NCBI GenBank assembly: GCA_022572285.1
Contig: JACZWF010000003.1
Span: 1 to 27,714 of the forward strand
Direction of reading: 5' to 3'
Length of the DNA stretch: 27,714 bases
Origin: Nitrososphaerota archaeon
Lineage (GTDB): Archaea > Thermoproteota > Nitrososphaeria > Nitrososphaerales > UBA57
Shown here: positions 8,089-15,266 of the stretch, in pieces
Layout: each line of letters begins with the position of its first letter
Position numbering within the stretch: position 1 is the stretch's first letter
The notes under the pieces: model-generated
The model's database searches: none
Seen by the model: the letters and a program-made list of their open reading frames with translations, nothing else
What the model was told of the DNA's origin: nothing
Translations under genes and position numbers: made by a program

Positions 8089-8382
8089 TTAGACGATATT
8101 GACCGATTCTTCCAGTATGACATTGATTCCGCCTTGTGTTAGCTCATAGAATCTTGGTTGAGTGTCATGTTGTATGCCCATCATCTTCCCTACTTGGATA
8201 ATATTAAAAACGCGATTATCTCTATTTACCTTTCGCATAGAGATAACTCCGTGGACGGCGCGCGCCTTGTTGTCAAGAAGTTCATCTAGGCCTGGCACGC
8301 CAGTTGGGGAGTACTCCATCTCGTCGTCGGGTGTGAATTGGGCCTCAGCATTCTGTATCTCTCGAATGGAAGATAATGTCAT
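8089..8382 (-). CDS. Mini-KaiC: KaiC/RadA-like protein lacking the ATPase core
   Basis: A 97-residue protein from ATG 8382. Residues 27-36 (TGVPGLDELL) match the opening of KaiC-family domains (TGIPGLDELL-GGG), which should be followed by Walker A. Instead, at residues 37-43 it jumps to what matches the far C-terminal end of the same domain: VHGVISMRKV (family HGVDGIIRL) and then IIQVGKMMGIQHDTQ with FYELTQGGINVI (family L-x-V-x-KMRGT-x-HS...F-x-IT-x-KGI-x-V). Walker A, Walker B and about 150 or more residues between are absent, with no frameshift. The missing part corresponds to the ATP-binding core, so it cannot act as an ATPase. It may be a binding partner or regulator of a full KaiC-like or RadA protein, or a decaying in-frame deletion. 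An alternating GC tract (8258-8265) lies exactly at the junction. Confidence 0.7.
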   Translation of the reverse strand: MTLSSIREIQNAEAQFTPDDEMEYSPTGVPGLDELLDNKARAVHGVISMRKVNRDNRVFNIIQVGKMMGIQHDTQPRFYELTQGGINVILEESVNIV

Positions 8383-9011
8383 ATTAGTCAGGGAATGGAT
8401 TTGATAAGATGTGTTAACTAACAGGTGTGACAGGCATAAAAGACCATAATCATTTCAAATTCAACAACTTTAGGAATGATAACGCGAGCTACAAGCAATC
8501 GTTGATATTATTTGATACTACGCATGAGGTGAAGAGAGTGAAGGCAATATCCGTGATCCGAGCAAAATTTCTGGGAGAGGTCTACATCGCATCATTCGGG
8601 ATCTGCTCAGCGTACTATAGTGCCTTTCTGCGAGGTTAAACCATGCCGTTGCATTCCTATAGATCTACCATGGTTAAAACATCGGCGAGCTAGCCGTCGA
8701 ATAGCTCATACTTCGGTTTCTGGTTTTCAGTCAAGCGAGGAATAATGGAATAATCGTTGCCTCCGACCTTGTAGATATCATGTTTGGAAAAGATAGATGT
8801 CCAAGAGAGAGCGAGTTGGAGGAAAGGAGAGTCGAAAGGTCGTTTTCTAACCTCAGAATAATCACTACCCAATTACGAAAGTAACCAAGAGCTTGTGACA
8901 TGCCATCACGAAGGGTAGTACCTTCTTCATGGTCTGTCGCACTTTGACAAATGCTCAATTATGTTTGAACAATAATACATAGAAGTATAACAAAAGAAGA
9001 TCAACCTGGTT
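8383..9011. other. 629-base region without a firm gene
   Basis: Between the mini-KaiC gene and the nuclease-like gene I find no confidently coding frame. The plus frame at 8427-8639 (GTG start, 70 codons) lacks a ribosome-binding site and domain-like features. A possible broken minus-strand gene at 8690-8958 is listed separately. A GAGCTAGC-type self-complementary word lies at about 8689-8696. Confidence 0.45.
8690..8958 (-). pseudogene. Possible frameshifted gene remnant
   Basis: Two overlapping minus-strand frames together look more protein-like than either alone. The first starts at TTG 8958 (SICQSATDHEEGTTLRDG, then ALGYFRNW). The second takes over near 8872 and runs to the TAG at 8690, giving SDYSEVRKRPFDSPFLQLAL and ending PKYELFDG. 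A single-base shift near 8865-8875 would join them into a protein of about 85-90 residues. I recognise no family, so it could equally be non-coding sequence; the evidence is composition only. Confidence 0.22.
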
Positions 9012-9422
9012 GTGACAGAGTCAGATCTCCACAGATTTCTGAAAGCAGCTGCCGTTAGAGTCTTAGAGCAAGGCGGATTTACCATATATCTTGAACCAGG
9101 ATGGTCTCCTATTGAATTCGTCAGCTGGAGCAGGTACAGGCCAGACATCTTGGCTGCAAGGAGGAGAGGGGAAGGCAACGAGTATACACTAGTCGAATGC
9201 GAAACGAAGCCGAGATACCGGAGAATTCTCGCCAAGAACACCGGATCTATTTCGGTCCAAGCAACGCTTCTAGGAAAGACGAAGATCAGCAAGGTATTGG
9301 TCATACCTACCGGAACCCTAAAGGCGCTTGACATGAAGATAAGAAGGAACTGGACGATCTGGCTGATGAGTACCAAATCAGGAGAAATCAAAAGAACAAT
9401 TGAATCGGTTGGTTCTGAATAA
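9012..9422 (+). CDS. PD-(D/E)XK nuclease-like protein
   Basis: A 136-residue protein from GTG 9012. It shows the layout of a PD-(D/E)XK fold: an N-terminal helix with Glu (ESDLHRFLKAAAVRVLEQ), a strand with an acidic residue in RPDI (Pro44-Asp45), then a hairpin and the strand YTLVECETK with Glu64-x-Lys66, then a helix and further strands (SKVLVIPTGT). The spacing D45-(18)-E64-x-K66 suits an active nuclease core, similar to archaeal Holliday-junction or restriction-type nucleases and unnamed archaeal proteins. The substrate is unknown. It sits just upstream of the GINS gene, which hints at a DNA replication or repair role. A hairpin immediately follows its stop. Confidence 0.6.
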   Translation: MTESDLHRFLKAAAVRVLEQGGFTIYLEPGWSPIEFVSWSRYRPDILAARRRGEGNEYTLVECETKPRYRRILAKNTGSISVQATLLGKTKISKVLVIPTGTLKALDMKIRRNWTIWLMSTKSGEIKRTIESVGSE

Positions 9423-9442
9423 CCCCCAGAATAATCTGGGGG
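9423..9442 (+). terminator. Perfect 8-bp hairpin directly after a stop codon
   Basis: CCCCCAGA, loop ATAA, TCTGGGGG: an uninterrupted 8-bp stem starting at the base after the TAA of the nuclease-like gene. No T-run follows, so it is not a bacterial-type terminator; it may end or protect the transcript, or separate it from the GINS promoter 16 bases further on. Confidence 0.55.
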
Positions 9443-9457
9443 ACCTATCCCATATGG

Positions 9458-9465
9458 TTATATCT
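9458..9465 (+). promoter_or_regulatory. TATA box of the GINS gene
   Basis: TTATATCT is centred 27 bases before ATG 9489. This spacing predicts a leaderless transcript and argues for ATG 9489 over the TTG at 9474 as the GINS start. Confidence 0.6.
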
Positions 9466-9488
9466 TTCTAAATTTGGGCTTTAGACAA

Positions 9489-10052
9489 ATGCCGCTAAAT
9501 CCAATACTCAACAAAATTCACAAGATATTTGAGAAGGAACGAGGTGGAAATCAACTTGATAGTCTACCACCAACCTTGTATAAGGAAGTTACCGATTACA
9601 TTAGGAAGACTAGAAACGGTTCGGAAAAGGAGGGTCAAAGTACTAGAGAGCTAATCGCTTCGGAAGAGCGAAAGCTCCTTGCTAGAATAACAACCAGGTT
9701 GCTTCAGTTGCGGGTAAGGAAAATTATTCGTGGTCTGAAGGAGGGAGAGAGTCCAGCCCTAACGCCAGAGGAGAAGTATATCATAGAACCCTTAATAACC
9801 TCTGCAAAGCGCGCCCTAAGACTTGAAAGAGCTATTGCAGACGGCCGAACATCGTTTCTGGAAACGATCATAGAGAAAGCAACCTCCAAATATTCAACGG
9901 TAAGGTTCCTAACTGACGCACCTTCGACTGTCGGAGTGGATCTCGTTAATTATGGACCTTTCTTGGCTGAGGACGTGGCGTTGCTTCCAATGGAGAATGT
10001 AAGACCATTAGTCATACAAGGGATAGTCCAAGAGCTAGATATTGAGATCTAG
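9489..10052 (+). CDS. Archaeal GINS subunit (Gins51-like)
   Basis: GINS, with MCM and Cdc45/GAN, forms the replicative helicase complex. The 187-residue product (from ATG 9489) has an alpha-helical A domain (SLPPTLYKEVTDYIRKTRNG, then a long charged helix region with RKIIRGLKEGE and LTPEEKYIIEPLI) followed by the small C-terminal B domain (VRFLTDAPSTVGVDLVNYGPF, then EDVALLPMENVRPLVIQG). The A-then-B order is that of archaeal Gins51. The gene has its own TATA box and is followed 65 bases later by L44e on the same strand, the common archaeal neighbourhood of replication and ribosomal genes. Confidence 0.85.
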   Translation: MPLNPILNKIHKIFEKERGGNQLDSLPPTLYKEVTDYIRKTRNGSEKEGQSTRELIASEERKLLARITTRLLQLRVRKIIRGLKEGESPALTPEEKYIIEPLITSAKRALRLERAIADGRTSFLETIIEKATSKYSTVRFLTDAPSTVGVDLVNYGPFLAEDVALLPMENVRPLVIQGIVQELDIEI

Positions 10053-10117
10053 TCTGCTTCAGACAAAGTTCTTATAATATTCCTGATAATGTTATTCACG
10101 AATTAATCGGTGCTCAA

Positions 10118-10396
10118 ATGAAAGTTCCCAAGGAAAGGAGAAGGTACTGTCCGAGATGCAAAAAACATACTATACATACTCTATCATTATACAAGAGAGG
10201 AAAGGAGAGGAGAAGTTCCTTGGGTGCCAGGCGTCATGAAGAAGACAGAAAAGGATATGGCGGCCAGAAGTTTCCTGAACTTAAGAGAACTGCTAAGACC
10301 ACCAAAAAGCAAACCTTGAAACTCAAGTGTAAAGAATGCAATCGGCAGACAATGACATCAGGACTAAGGATTCGGAAGCTGGAGATAGTAGCTTGA
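10118..10396 (+). CDS. rpl44e: Ribosomal protein L44e (eL42)
   Basis: A 92-residue basic zinc protein of the large ribosomal subunit near the E site. It opens MKVPKERRRYCPRCKKHT and has the family's YKRGKERRSSLGARRHE, KGYGGQKFPELKRTAKTTKK and a second cysteine pair CKEC. The four cysteines of the zinc ribbon are intact and the length is normal. ATG 10118; a TATA-like TTATAATAT lies at about 10072-10080. The stop TGA overlaps the S27e start (TTGA), so the two genes are translationally coupled. Confidence 0.97.
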   Translation: MKVPKERRRYCPRCKKHTIHTLSLYKRGKERRSSLGARRHEEDRKGYGGQKFPELKRTAKTTKKQTLKLKCKECNRQTMTSGLRIRKLEIVA

Positions 10397-10590
10397 AAAG
10401 AGAACGAATACCAATCCCCTCCCCTCGGAGCGCCTTTCTCCTTATCCAGTGCCCAAAGTGTGGGAACGAGCAAGTCATCTTCTCATCCGTTACTTCAGAT
10501 GTCAAATGCTCTACCTGTGATTCTATTCTGGCCGAGAGAACTGGAGGAAGAGCCAAGATCCTGGGCCCCATAATCAAAAGGGTAGACTAG
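10393..10590 (+). CDS. rps27e: Ribosomal protein S27e (eS27)
   Basis: A 65-residue zinc-ribbon protein of the small subunit. Start chosen as TTG 10393, in a TTGA overlap with the L44e stop, because the family begins just before the IP-x-PRS-x-F segment and the longer frame from 10336 would overlap L44e by 61 bases with an acidic, unlike-family N-terminus. Landmarks: IPIPSPRSAFLLIQC, CPKCGNEQVIFS and VKCSTCDSILAERTGG; all four zinc cysteines are present. The pair L44e-S27e is a classic archaeal operon, usually followed by aIF2-alpha and Nop10, which here are displaced to the opposite strand beyond STT3. Confidence 0.93.
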   Translation: MKRERIPIPSPRSAFLLIQCPKCGNEQVIFSSVTSDVKCSTCDSILAERTGGRAKILGPIIKRVD

Positions 10591-10686
10591 GGAAGAGGTC
10601 ATCCTTTGTGGACGACTCTGGATTTCTTTCTTGGATGAATAGTTATTAAGTCCCCCAAAAACTCACGTTCGTATCAGGCGAGTAAT

Positions 10687-12870
10687 GTGCAAGCGGTACG
10701 ACCTCTCCTCTCTAGACTAGGCAGCCGATTCCAGAGGCCTGAGATGAGTAGGAGATCGCTACTACTTTCAATGGCTTTGGTTGCGATCTTTGCGGCAGCG
10801 CTAATCGCAAGAGTATATCCTGCGAGGTATGGGTACTACCTCAACGAGTTCGATCCATACTTCGATTATTATGGTGCGAGCTTCATTGTCGATAGATACG
10901 ATGCGAAAGGGATCCTAGGATTTGCGGACTATTTCTCGTGGAGAGATTTCAAGACTTGGTTTCCCGAGGGTAGAGATGTAGCAGCAACATCACAGGTGGG
11001 ACTACACTTTGGCGGTGCGGTTCTATACATTATTGCCCGAGATGTGTTTGGTGTCGCGTCTAGTCTGTACGATTTTCTTGTCATATTTCCGGCGGTCTTT
11101 GGAGCATTAACAGTAATCCCTATCTTCCTCATAGTAAGAAGGCTTATCGGCCCGAGCGGGGCGATTCTAGCTTCGCTTATAATCGCTTTCTCTACCCCGT
11201 TAATTACTAGAGGGAATTTAGGATGGTTCAAATCAGAGCCATTTGCACTCTTCCTCGCGCTAGCGGGGAGCTACCTCTTCTTGACTCTTTACGATTCCAA
11301 GATGAACTCAAGACGTTTCATAATGACTGCCATTACATCTGGATTCCTACTGGGATATGCTAACACGGCATGGGGAGGATCCCTCTACTTTACAGTTGTG
11401 TTTGGTCTCTTACTACTTTTCTCCCCATTCTTGGCAATAGACCATCGGAGAACGGTTTTTGGCGGGGCCATCTTTGTATCCATATATCTTCTTTCTAGTG
11501 CGATGTTCCCAAGGCCAGGCCCAAGTATTATCACAAATCCTGCAGGCTTTGCCCTTTTAGGAGGGCTGGGCTTTGCTTTATTATCTTATATAATTAGGGT
11601 AACTGTCCCCGCTCGCGAGTACATTAGAACGTTAACTAAAGTCATTGTCGCCGCAGGCTTGTTTGGTTTGGTAATTTTTAGTTTCGGCATTGTCTCAGAT
11701 ATTAGTGGCAGATACCTGACAGTAATCTACCCATACTCTCGAAGCGGAAATCCACTCATAGAGTCGGTTGCGGAGCATTTCATCCCTACCGGTTCTCAGT
11801 TCTTCACAGCATATATTGCACTTATTCCTCTGGCCGCGTTTGGTTCCTGGATGCTCTTCAAACGAAGGGACATTAACTCTGCATTTGCATTGACGCTCGG
11901 AATTTCGGCGATCTATATCGCCTCCTCGTTTTCTAGGCTGCTGGTCTTTTCATCCATTGCGTTTGCAATTCTTGCGGCAGTGGGTTTCGCAGAGATAACA
12001 TCCACCGTCATTAGGCCTTCGCTGATCTTAGGGGGCAAGAAGAAATCTCATGTCTATCAAAGCAGATCCGATGTGAAAATTCTATATTCAATCTTCATGA
12101 TCGGTTTGCTAGCACTACCTGTGATAGCACCGGGCGCAACAAATGCGATTTCAGGAGTAGACTTTCCTGTGAGTATAGCAAATGCGAGCACCGGGGTAAG
12201 AGGAGAAAGATCAGACTGGTTTGAGGCACTAGCTTGGATGAGAACTAATACTCCACCGGATGCGGTGATAGCAGCTTGGTGGGACTATGGATACTGGATA
12301 ACGGTAATGGGCAACAGGACTAGCTTGGCTGATAACGCCACGATCAACTCGACAAGAATTGCAACTATTGGTCGTATGTTTATGTCCCCCGAGAATGAAG
12401 GTGTGGAGGCGTTAAGATCACTAGGCGCAGATTATGTCCTAGTCTTTGTAGTTGGGCAGAAGATAAACCAAGGGGCGGCAGGGGACATAATTGTCCTAGG
12501 AGGAGGAGGAGATGAAAGTAAGAAGCAGTGGTTTATTCGGATAGGGGGACTTAACATCGATGACTTTCTGGAAACAGATGAATTTACACCAAAGGCCTCA
12601 TTCTGGGAGAATACTCTCCTTGGAAAGATGTGGCCATTCGAGCCAGGTAGCTTCATAGATCAACAAGGAAACTTAGTTGCAGGACAATGGGAGGAGGGAA
12701 GAACAGCTGTCTATTCTTACTCTATGAAGTATCTTCCAGATGCCGGAGGACCACTAAGGCTGGCTTTTGCCTCCTCTAGTATAATGGAGGATGCCCCACA
12801 GGGGATCTTCACAGGAGTTCTGATCTACAAAGTTGTAACAGATGAGGAAGCCAGCGGGTCTTCACCATAG
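10687..12870 (+). CDS. aglB: STT3/AglB-type oligosaccharyltransferase catalytic subunit
   Basis: Transfers the lipid-linked glycan to asparagine of N-X-S/T sequons on the outer face of the membrane. The 727-residue protein has an N-terminal segment from about residue 24, a dozen or so membrane helices to about residue 485, and a soluble C-terminal domain. The first acidic catalytic motif is NEFDPYFDYY (Asp56, Asp60). The STT3 signature WWDYG is at residues 531-535, followed by GYWITVMGNRTSLADNATIN, as in archaeal AglB. Start is GTG 10687; an overlapping ATG at 10685 is in another frame and closes quickly. A TATA-like TTATTAAG lies at 10643-10650. Its last 46 bases overlap the end of nop10 on the other strand. 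Confidence 0.95.
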   Translation: MQAVRPLLSRLGSRFQRPEMSRRSLLLSMALVAIFAAALIARVYPARYGYYLNEFDPYFDYYGASFIVDRYDAKGILGFADYFSWRDFKTWFPEGRDVAATSQVGLHFGGAVLYIIARDVFGVASSLYDFLVIFPAVFGALTVIPIFLIVRRLIGPSGAILASLIIAFSTPLITRGNLGWFKSEPFALFLALAGSYLFLTLYDSKMNSRRFIMTAITSGFLLGYANTAWGGSLYFTVVFGLLLLFSPFLAIDHRRTVFGGAIFVSIYLLSSAMFPRPGPSIITNPAGFALLGGLGFALLSYIIRVTVPAREYIRTLTKVIVAAGLFGLVIFSFGIVSDISGRYLTVIYPYSRSGNPLIESVAEHFIPTGSQFFTAYIALIPLAAFGSWMLFKRRDINSAFALTLGISAIYIASSFSRLLVFSSIAFAILAAVGFAEITSTVIRPSLILGGKKKSHVYQSRSDVKILYSIFMIGLLALPVIAPGATNAISGVDFPVSIANASTGVRGERSDWFEALAWMRTNTPPDAVIAAWWDYGYWITVMGNRTSLADNATINSTRIATIGRMFMSPENEGVEALRSLGADYVLVFVVGQKINQGAAGDIIVLGGGGDESKKQWFIRIGGLNIDDFLETDEFTPKASFWENTLLGKMWPFEPGSFIDQQGNLVAGQWEEGRTAVYSYSMKYLPDAGGPLRLAFASSSIMEDAPQGIFTGVLIYKVVTDEEASGSSP

Positions 12871-13028
12871 TCATTTACATAGCGATCCTTTAACCTCAGT
12901 CTCGCATACTTGTCATCAGGGGAAAATTTCGGGGGATGTGGAGATATTGTCTTTCCAGTACATTTGGGACACTCAAGTCGAAGAGTGTAGGTATGGCAAT
13001 GTGTACATGAACGAAGAAGTTTGTACAT
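12825..13028 (-). CDS. nop10: H/ACA ribonucleoprotein component Nop10
   Basis: A 67-residue protein binding Cbf5 in the H/ACA complex that makes pseudouridine in rRNA. It shows the family pattern: MYKLLRSCTHCHTYTL with Cys8/Cys11, then CPKC (Cys20/Cys23), GKTISPHPPKFSPDDKYARLR. The usual protein ends soon after this point; here an extra C-terminal tail (KDRYVNDYGEDPLASSSVTTL) runs 46 bases into the STT3 gene on the opposite strand. It lies 27 bases downstream of aIF2-alpha, on the same strand, the conserved order. Confidence 0.95.
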   Translation of the reverse strand: MYKLLRSCTHCHTYTLRLECPKCTGKTISPHPPKFSPDDKYARLRLKDRYVNDYGEDPLASSSVTTL

Positions 13029-13055
13029 TGGGGTACTTATCGACCTTGGTCTTGG

Positions 13056-13841
13056 TTAATCTCTCTTGAAGGAAAACTTCCCTTTCTTCTTCACAATAAT
13101 ATCCTTGGCTTTCTCAGTAGCCGCAGCAATCACTTTTTCTGCAGTTTTGTAGGTTTCTGCTGTCACATCCAATTTGTAGCGCGAAGACCCCAGATAGGTA
13201 ACGGTGACTTGGGCGCCTCCAGTCTTCACACTTTGAGCGGCTGAGAGAGCTTGGTGAATTAAGCTCCTGCCATCGGGTTGATCTGTAATTATCTCTACTT
13301 CTCCTTTTATTGCGACGGACGGAATCACAATCTTTTCCCTTGCAATCTCGTCTAGAACCTCAACGAACTCTGGAGGCAGATTGAGGTTCTCAACTACTTT
13401 GGGTCCCTTCCTAACGACCTCCTCCAAAGCGGCGTATCGTGAGTCAAACTTATCTTCTAGATCTTGTGAATATTTTTCGATCTCCTCTTCACTCAAATTC
13501 ATTTTGTTACGAACGTTTTCAAGAATTACCTTGGCGCGATCTGCTCTTTTTACGGCGATGAGTTTCTCTTTTCTTTCTTCACCTGAGACCTGTCTAAGAG
13601 AAAGGTCGATCTCAGCTCTTGCCTTACTGGTTCTGATGACTTTCAGGACACTTTTTTGGTTTAGCTTAATGAATCTGTAGACATTCCTAACCCACCCCGT
13701 AGAGATCTCTGATACATGGAGAAATCCTCGCAGACCTCGGTATTCCTCTAGTGTGACATATGCTCCGTGCGATGTAATCTCTCTGATAGTGGCCAGGACT
13801 AGTTCTCCCACTTCTGGCGTTTCCTGAAGATCAATAGCCAT
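13056..13841 (-). CDS. Translation initiation factor aIF2, alpha subunit
   Basis: A 261-residue protein, the normal length. aIF2 brings initiator Met-tRNA to the small ribosomal subunit, and in archaea the alpha subunit also contributes to mRNA 5'-end binding. Domain 1 is an S1/OB fold (about 10-85) with GELVLATIREITSHGAYVTL, GLRGFLHVSEIS and KARAEIDLSLRQV; domain 2 is helical with many charged residues (about 90-175); domain 3 (about 180-261) ends in a lysine-rich tail (VKKKGKFSFKRD). ATG at 13841. It leads the aIF2-alpha/Nop10 pair and faces the LLM oxidoreductase divergently across a 96-base spacer. Confidence 0.96.
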   Translation of the reverse strand: MAIDLQETPEVGELVLATIREITSHGAYVTLEEYRGLRGFLHVSEISTGWVRNVYRFIKLNQKSVLKVIRTSKARAEIDLSLRQVSGEERKEKLIAVKRADRAKVILENVRNKMNLSEEEIEKYSQDLEDKFDSRYAALEEVVRKGPKVVENLNLPPEFVEVLDEIAREKIVIPSVAIKGEVEIITDQPDGRSLIHQALSAAQSVKTGGAQVTVTYLGSSRYKLDVTAETYKTAEKVIAAATEKAKDIIVKKKGKFSFKRD

Positions 13842-13937
13842 TCTATTGCTACTAGTTTGAGAAAATCATCCTTTTAGGCTTTGTTGTAGCTCCAAATAGG
13901 GTAAGGTTTACCTTTCGTGCTAATTCGGGAATAGTTG

Positions 13938-14915
13938 ATGAAACTCGGGTTTCAACAGGCAAGCCACACTTTTCGAGTGCCTAAAACTGAGATATACAAC
14001 ACTATCCAGAGAATTGCGCTTGAGGCTGAACATCTTGGTTTTGACTCGTTCTATGTAATGGATCATCTAATGCAAATACCAGGAGTTAATCCTCCAACGG
14101 ATCCGATACTTGAGGGTTGGAGCACGATCGCTGCCTTGGCTGCTTCGACGAGCAAGATTAGACTTGGCACGATGGTAACCTGTAACACCTTCAGGACCCC
14201 CACGTTACTCGCAAAGATTGGTGCGACAGTTGATAACATTAGTCGTGGGAGACTAATAATGGGAATTGGTGCTGGTTGGTATAAGGAGGAACGTAGGGCA
14301 TATGGTTATCGCGATCAGTTTCTCGGAGAGAGATTTGGAAGACTAGAGGAGAGCCTCCAGATATTAAAATTAATGTGGACCCAAAAAAGAACAAAATTCT
14401 CAGGGAGATATTATCGAGTTGAGGATGCAGTTTGTAATCCTACACCGATCCAGAAACCCCACCCCCCAATCGTGGTCGGTGGTGACGGTGAAAGAGTTAC
14501 CTTAAGGATTGCCGCGAAGTATGCCGATGGATGCAATGTCTTTGGAGGAGCTGATCTCGGTATACTTAGAACGAAGCTTTCTGCACTCAAAGAGCACTGT
14601 AATGAACTCGGCAGAAATTATGATCGAATGTGGAAGACTGGTTTAGGACGCGTGATAATTGGGAAAGATGAGAGTGAGCTTAGAGAAAAGATCAAACGAT
14701 ATGTTCCCAGAGAGCCGACAACAGGAGCGACTGGGATTACAACTTTTGAAAAACGGTTACAGAGATTCATCATAGGTGACCCCGAAACATGCATCGAAAC
14801 AATCAGAAAAATATTTGACATAGGTCTTGATTACCTAGTAGTAAACATGCCTGATGCGGAAGATCTACATACTCTCAGACTTTTTGGAGAAAAGGTTCTT
14901 CCCGCATTCAGCTAA
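13938..14915 (+). CDS. LLM-class F420-dependent oxidoreductase
   Basis: A 325-residue TIM-barrel protein of the luciferase-like family whose archaeal members use F420. It begins KLGFQQASHTFRVPKTEIY, has FDSFYVMDHLMQIPG, KIRLGTMVTCNTFRTPTLLA, then the family's ISRGRLIMGIGAGWYKEE and PHPPIVVGGDGERVTLRIAA, ending with a helix that closes the barrel. Substrate unknown; members act on F420-linked sugars, alcohols or pterins. I use ATG 13938 rather than the TTG one codon earlier. A short inverted repeat (AAGGT-TT-ACCTT, 13903-13914) lies about 30 bases upstream where the promoter should be. Together with Mtd it points to an F420-producing cell. Confidence 0.9.
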   Translation: MKLGFQQASHTFRVPKTEIYNTIQRIALEAEHLGFDSFYVMDHLMQIPGVNPPTDPILEGWSTIAALAASTSKIRLGTMVTCNTFRTPTLLAKIGATVDNISRGRLIMGIGAGWYKEERRAYGYRDQFLGERFGRLEESLQILKLMWTQKRTKFSGRYYRVEDAVCNPTPIQKPHPPIVVGGDGERVTLRIAAKYADGCNVFGGADLGILRTKLSALKEHCNELGRNYDRMWKTGLGRVIIGKDESELREKIKRYVPREPTTGATGITTFEKRLQRFIIGDPETCIETIRKIFDIGLDYLVVNMPDAEDLHTLRLFGEKVLPAFS

Positions 14916-15066
14916 ACGAAGGCAAAAGACTTGAAATACAATCGGTATAACGCGACATGAAGTTTTTAGTGCAAAGAATATCTCACGAGGAGGTCTCAAT
15001 TATCACAATGGTAAAAAGTTCGCACTTAAATACTACATAGGATGATGCGGGAGATCGGGGAAAAAA

Positions 15067-15123
15067 ATGGCTAAGAAGAAAACAACAAAGAAGGCCAAGA
15101 AGACCACCCGAAAGAAGAAGTAG
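15067..15123 (+). CDS. Lysine-rich mini-protein, 18 aa
   Basis: ATG 15067 to TAG 15123 encodes MAKKKTTKKAKKTTRKKK: eleven of eighteen residues are basic, the rest Ala or Thr, with no acidic residue. It resembles the tail of histone H1 or chromatin-associated lysine-rich peptides, and short K/T-rich proteins of this kind are, to my knowledge, seen in Thaumarchaeota. A TATA-like CTTAAATAC (15025-15033) would start transcription near 15055, and GATCGGGG before the start could pair with 16S rRNA. A DNA- or RNA-binding role is inferred from charge only. Being so short, it cannot be proven from sequence alone. Confidence 0.55.
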   Translation: MAKKKTTKKAKKTTRKKK

Positions 15124-15232
15124 TTCTGCGATCGACGCGATAGGCGTGGCGTCGTTCCGGGATTGGCATGGGAGCGCTCCTACCCATTTTCTTTGAGCTA
15201 ATATGTTTGGAACGTTCCACTTTAATTGTGAT

Positions 15233-15240
15233 AAAATTTA
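15233..15240 (+). promoter_or_regulatory. TATA box of the HTH-like gene
   Basis: AAAATTTA is centred about 30 bases before ATG 15267, supporting that start instead of the ATG at 15168, whose extra 33 residues are hydrophobic and unlike a protein N-terminus. Confidence 0.55.
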
Positions 15241-15266
15241 TTCATCATGACCTGGACATTTCGACA

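Noticed and set aside
8427..8639. 70-codon plus-strand frame with GTG start
   Set aside because: No promoter or ribosome-binding site at a suitable distance and no recognisable pattern.
8927..9391. 154-codon minus-strand frame
   Set aside because: Antisense to the nuclease-like gene, whose frame carries catalytic motifs.
14957..15040. 27-codon frame upstream of the lysine-rich mini-gene
   Set aside because: No promoter at the right distance; the GAGGAGGT at 14983-14990 lies inside the frame and does not serve its start.
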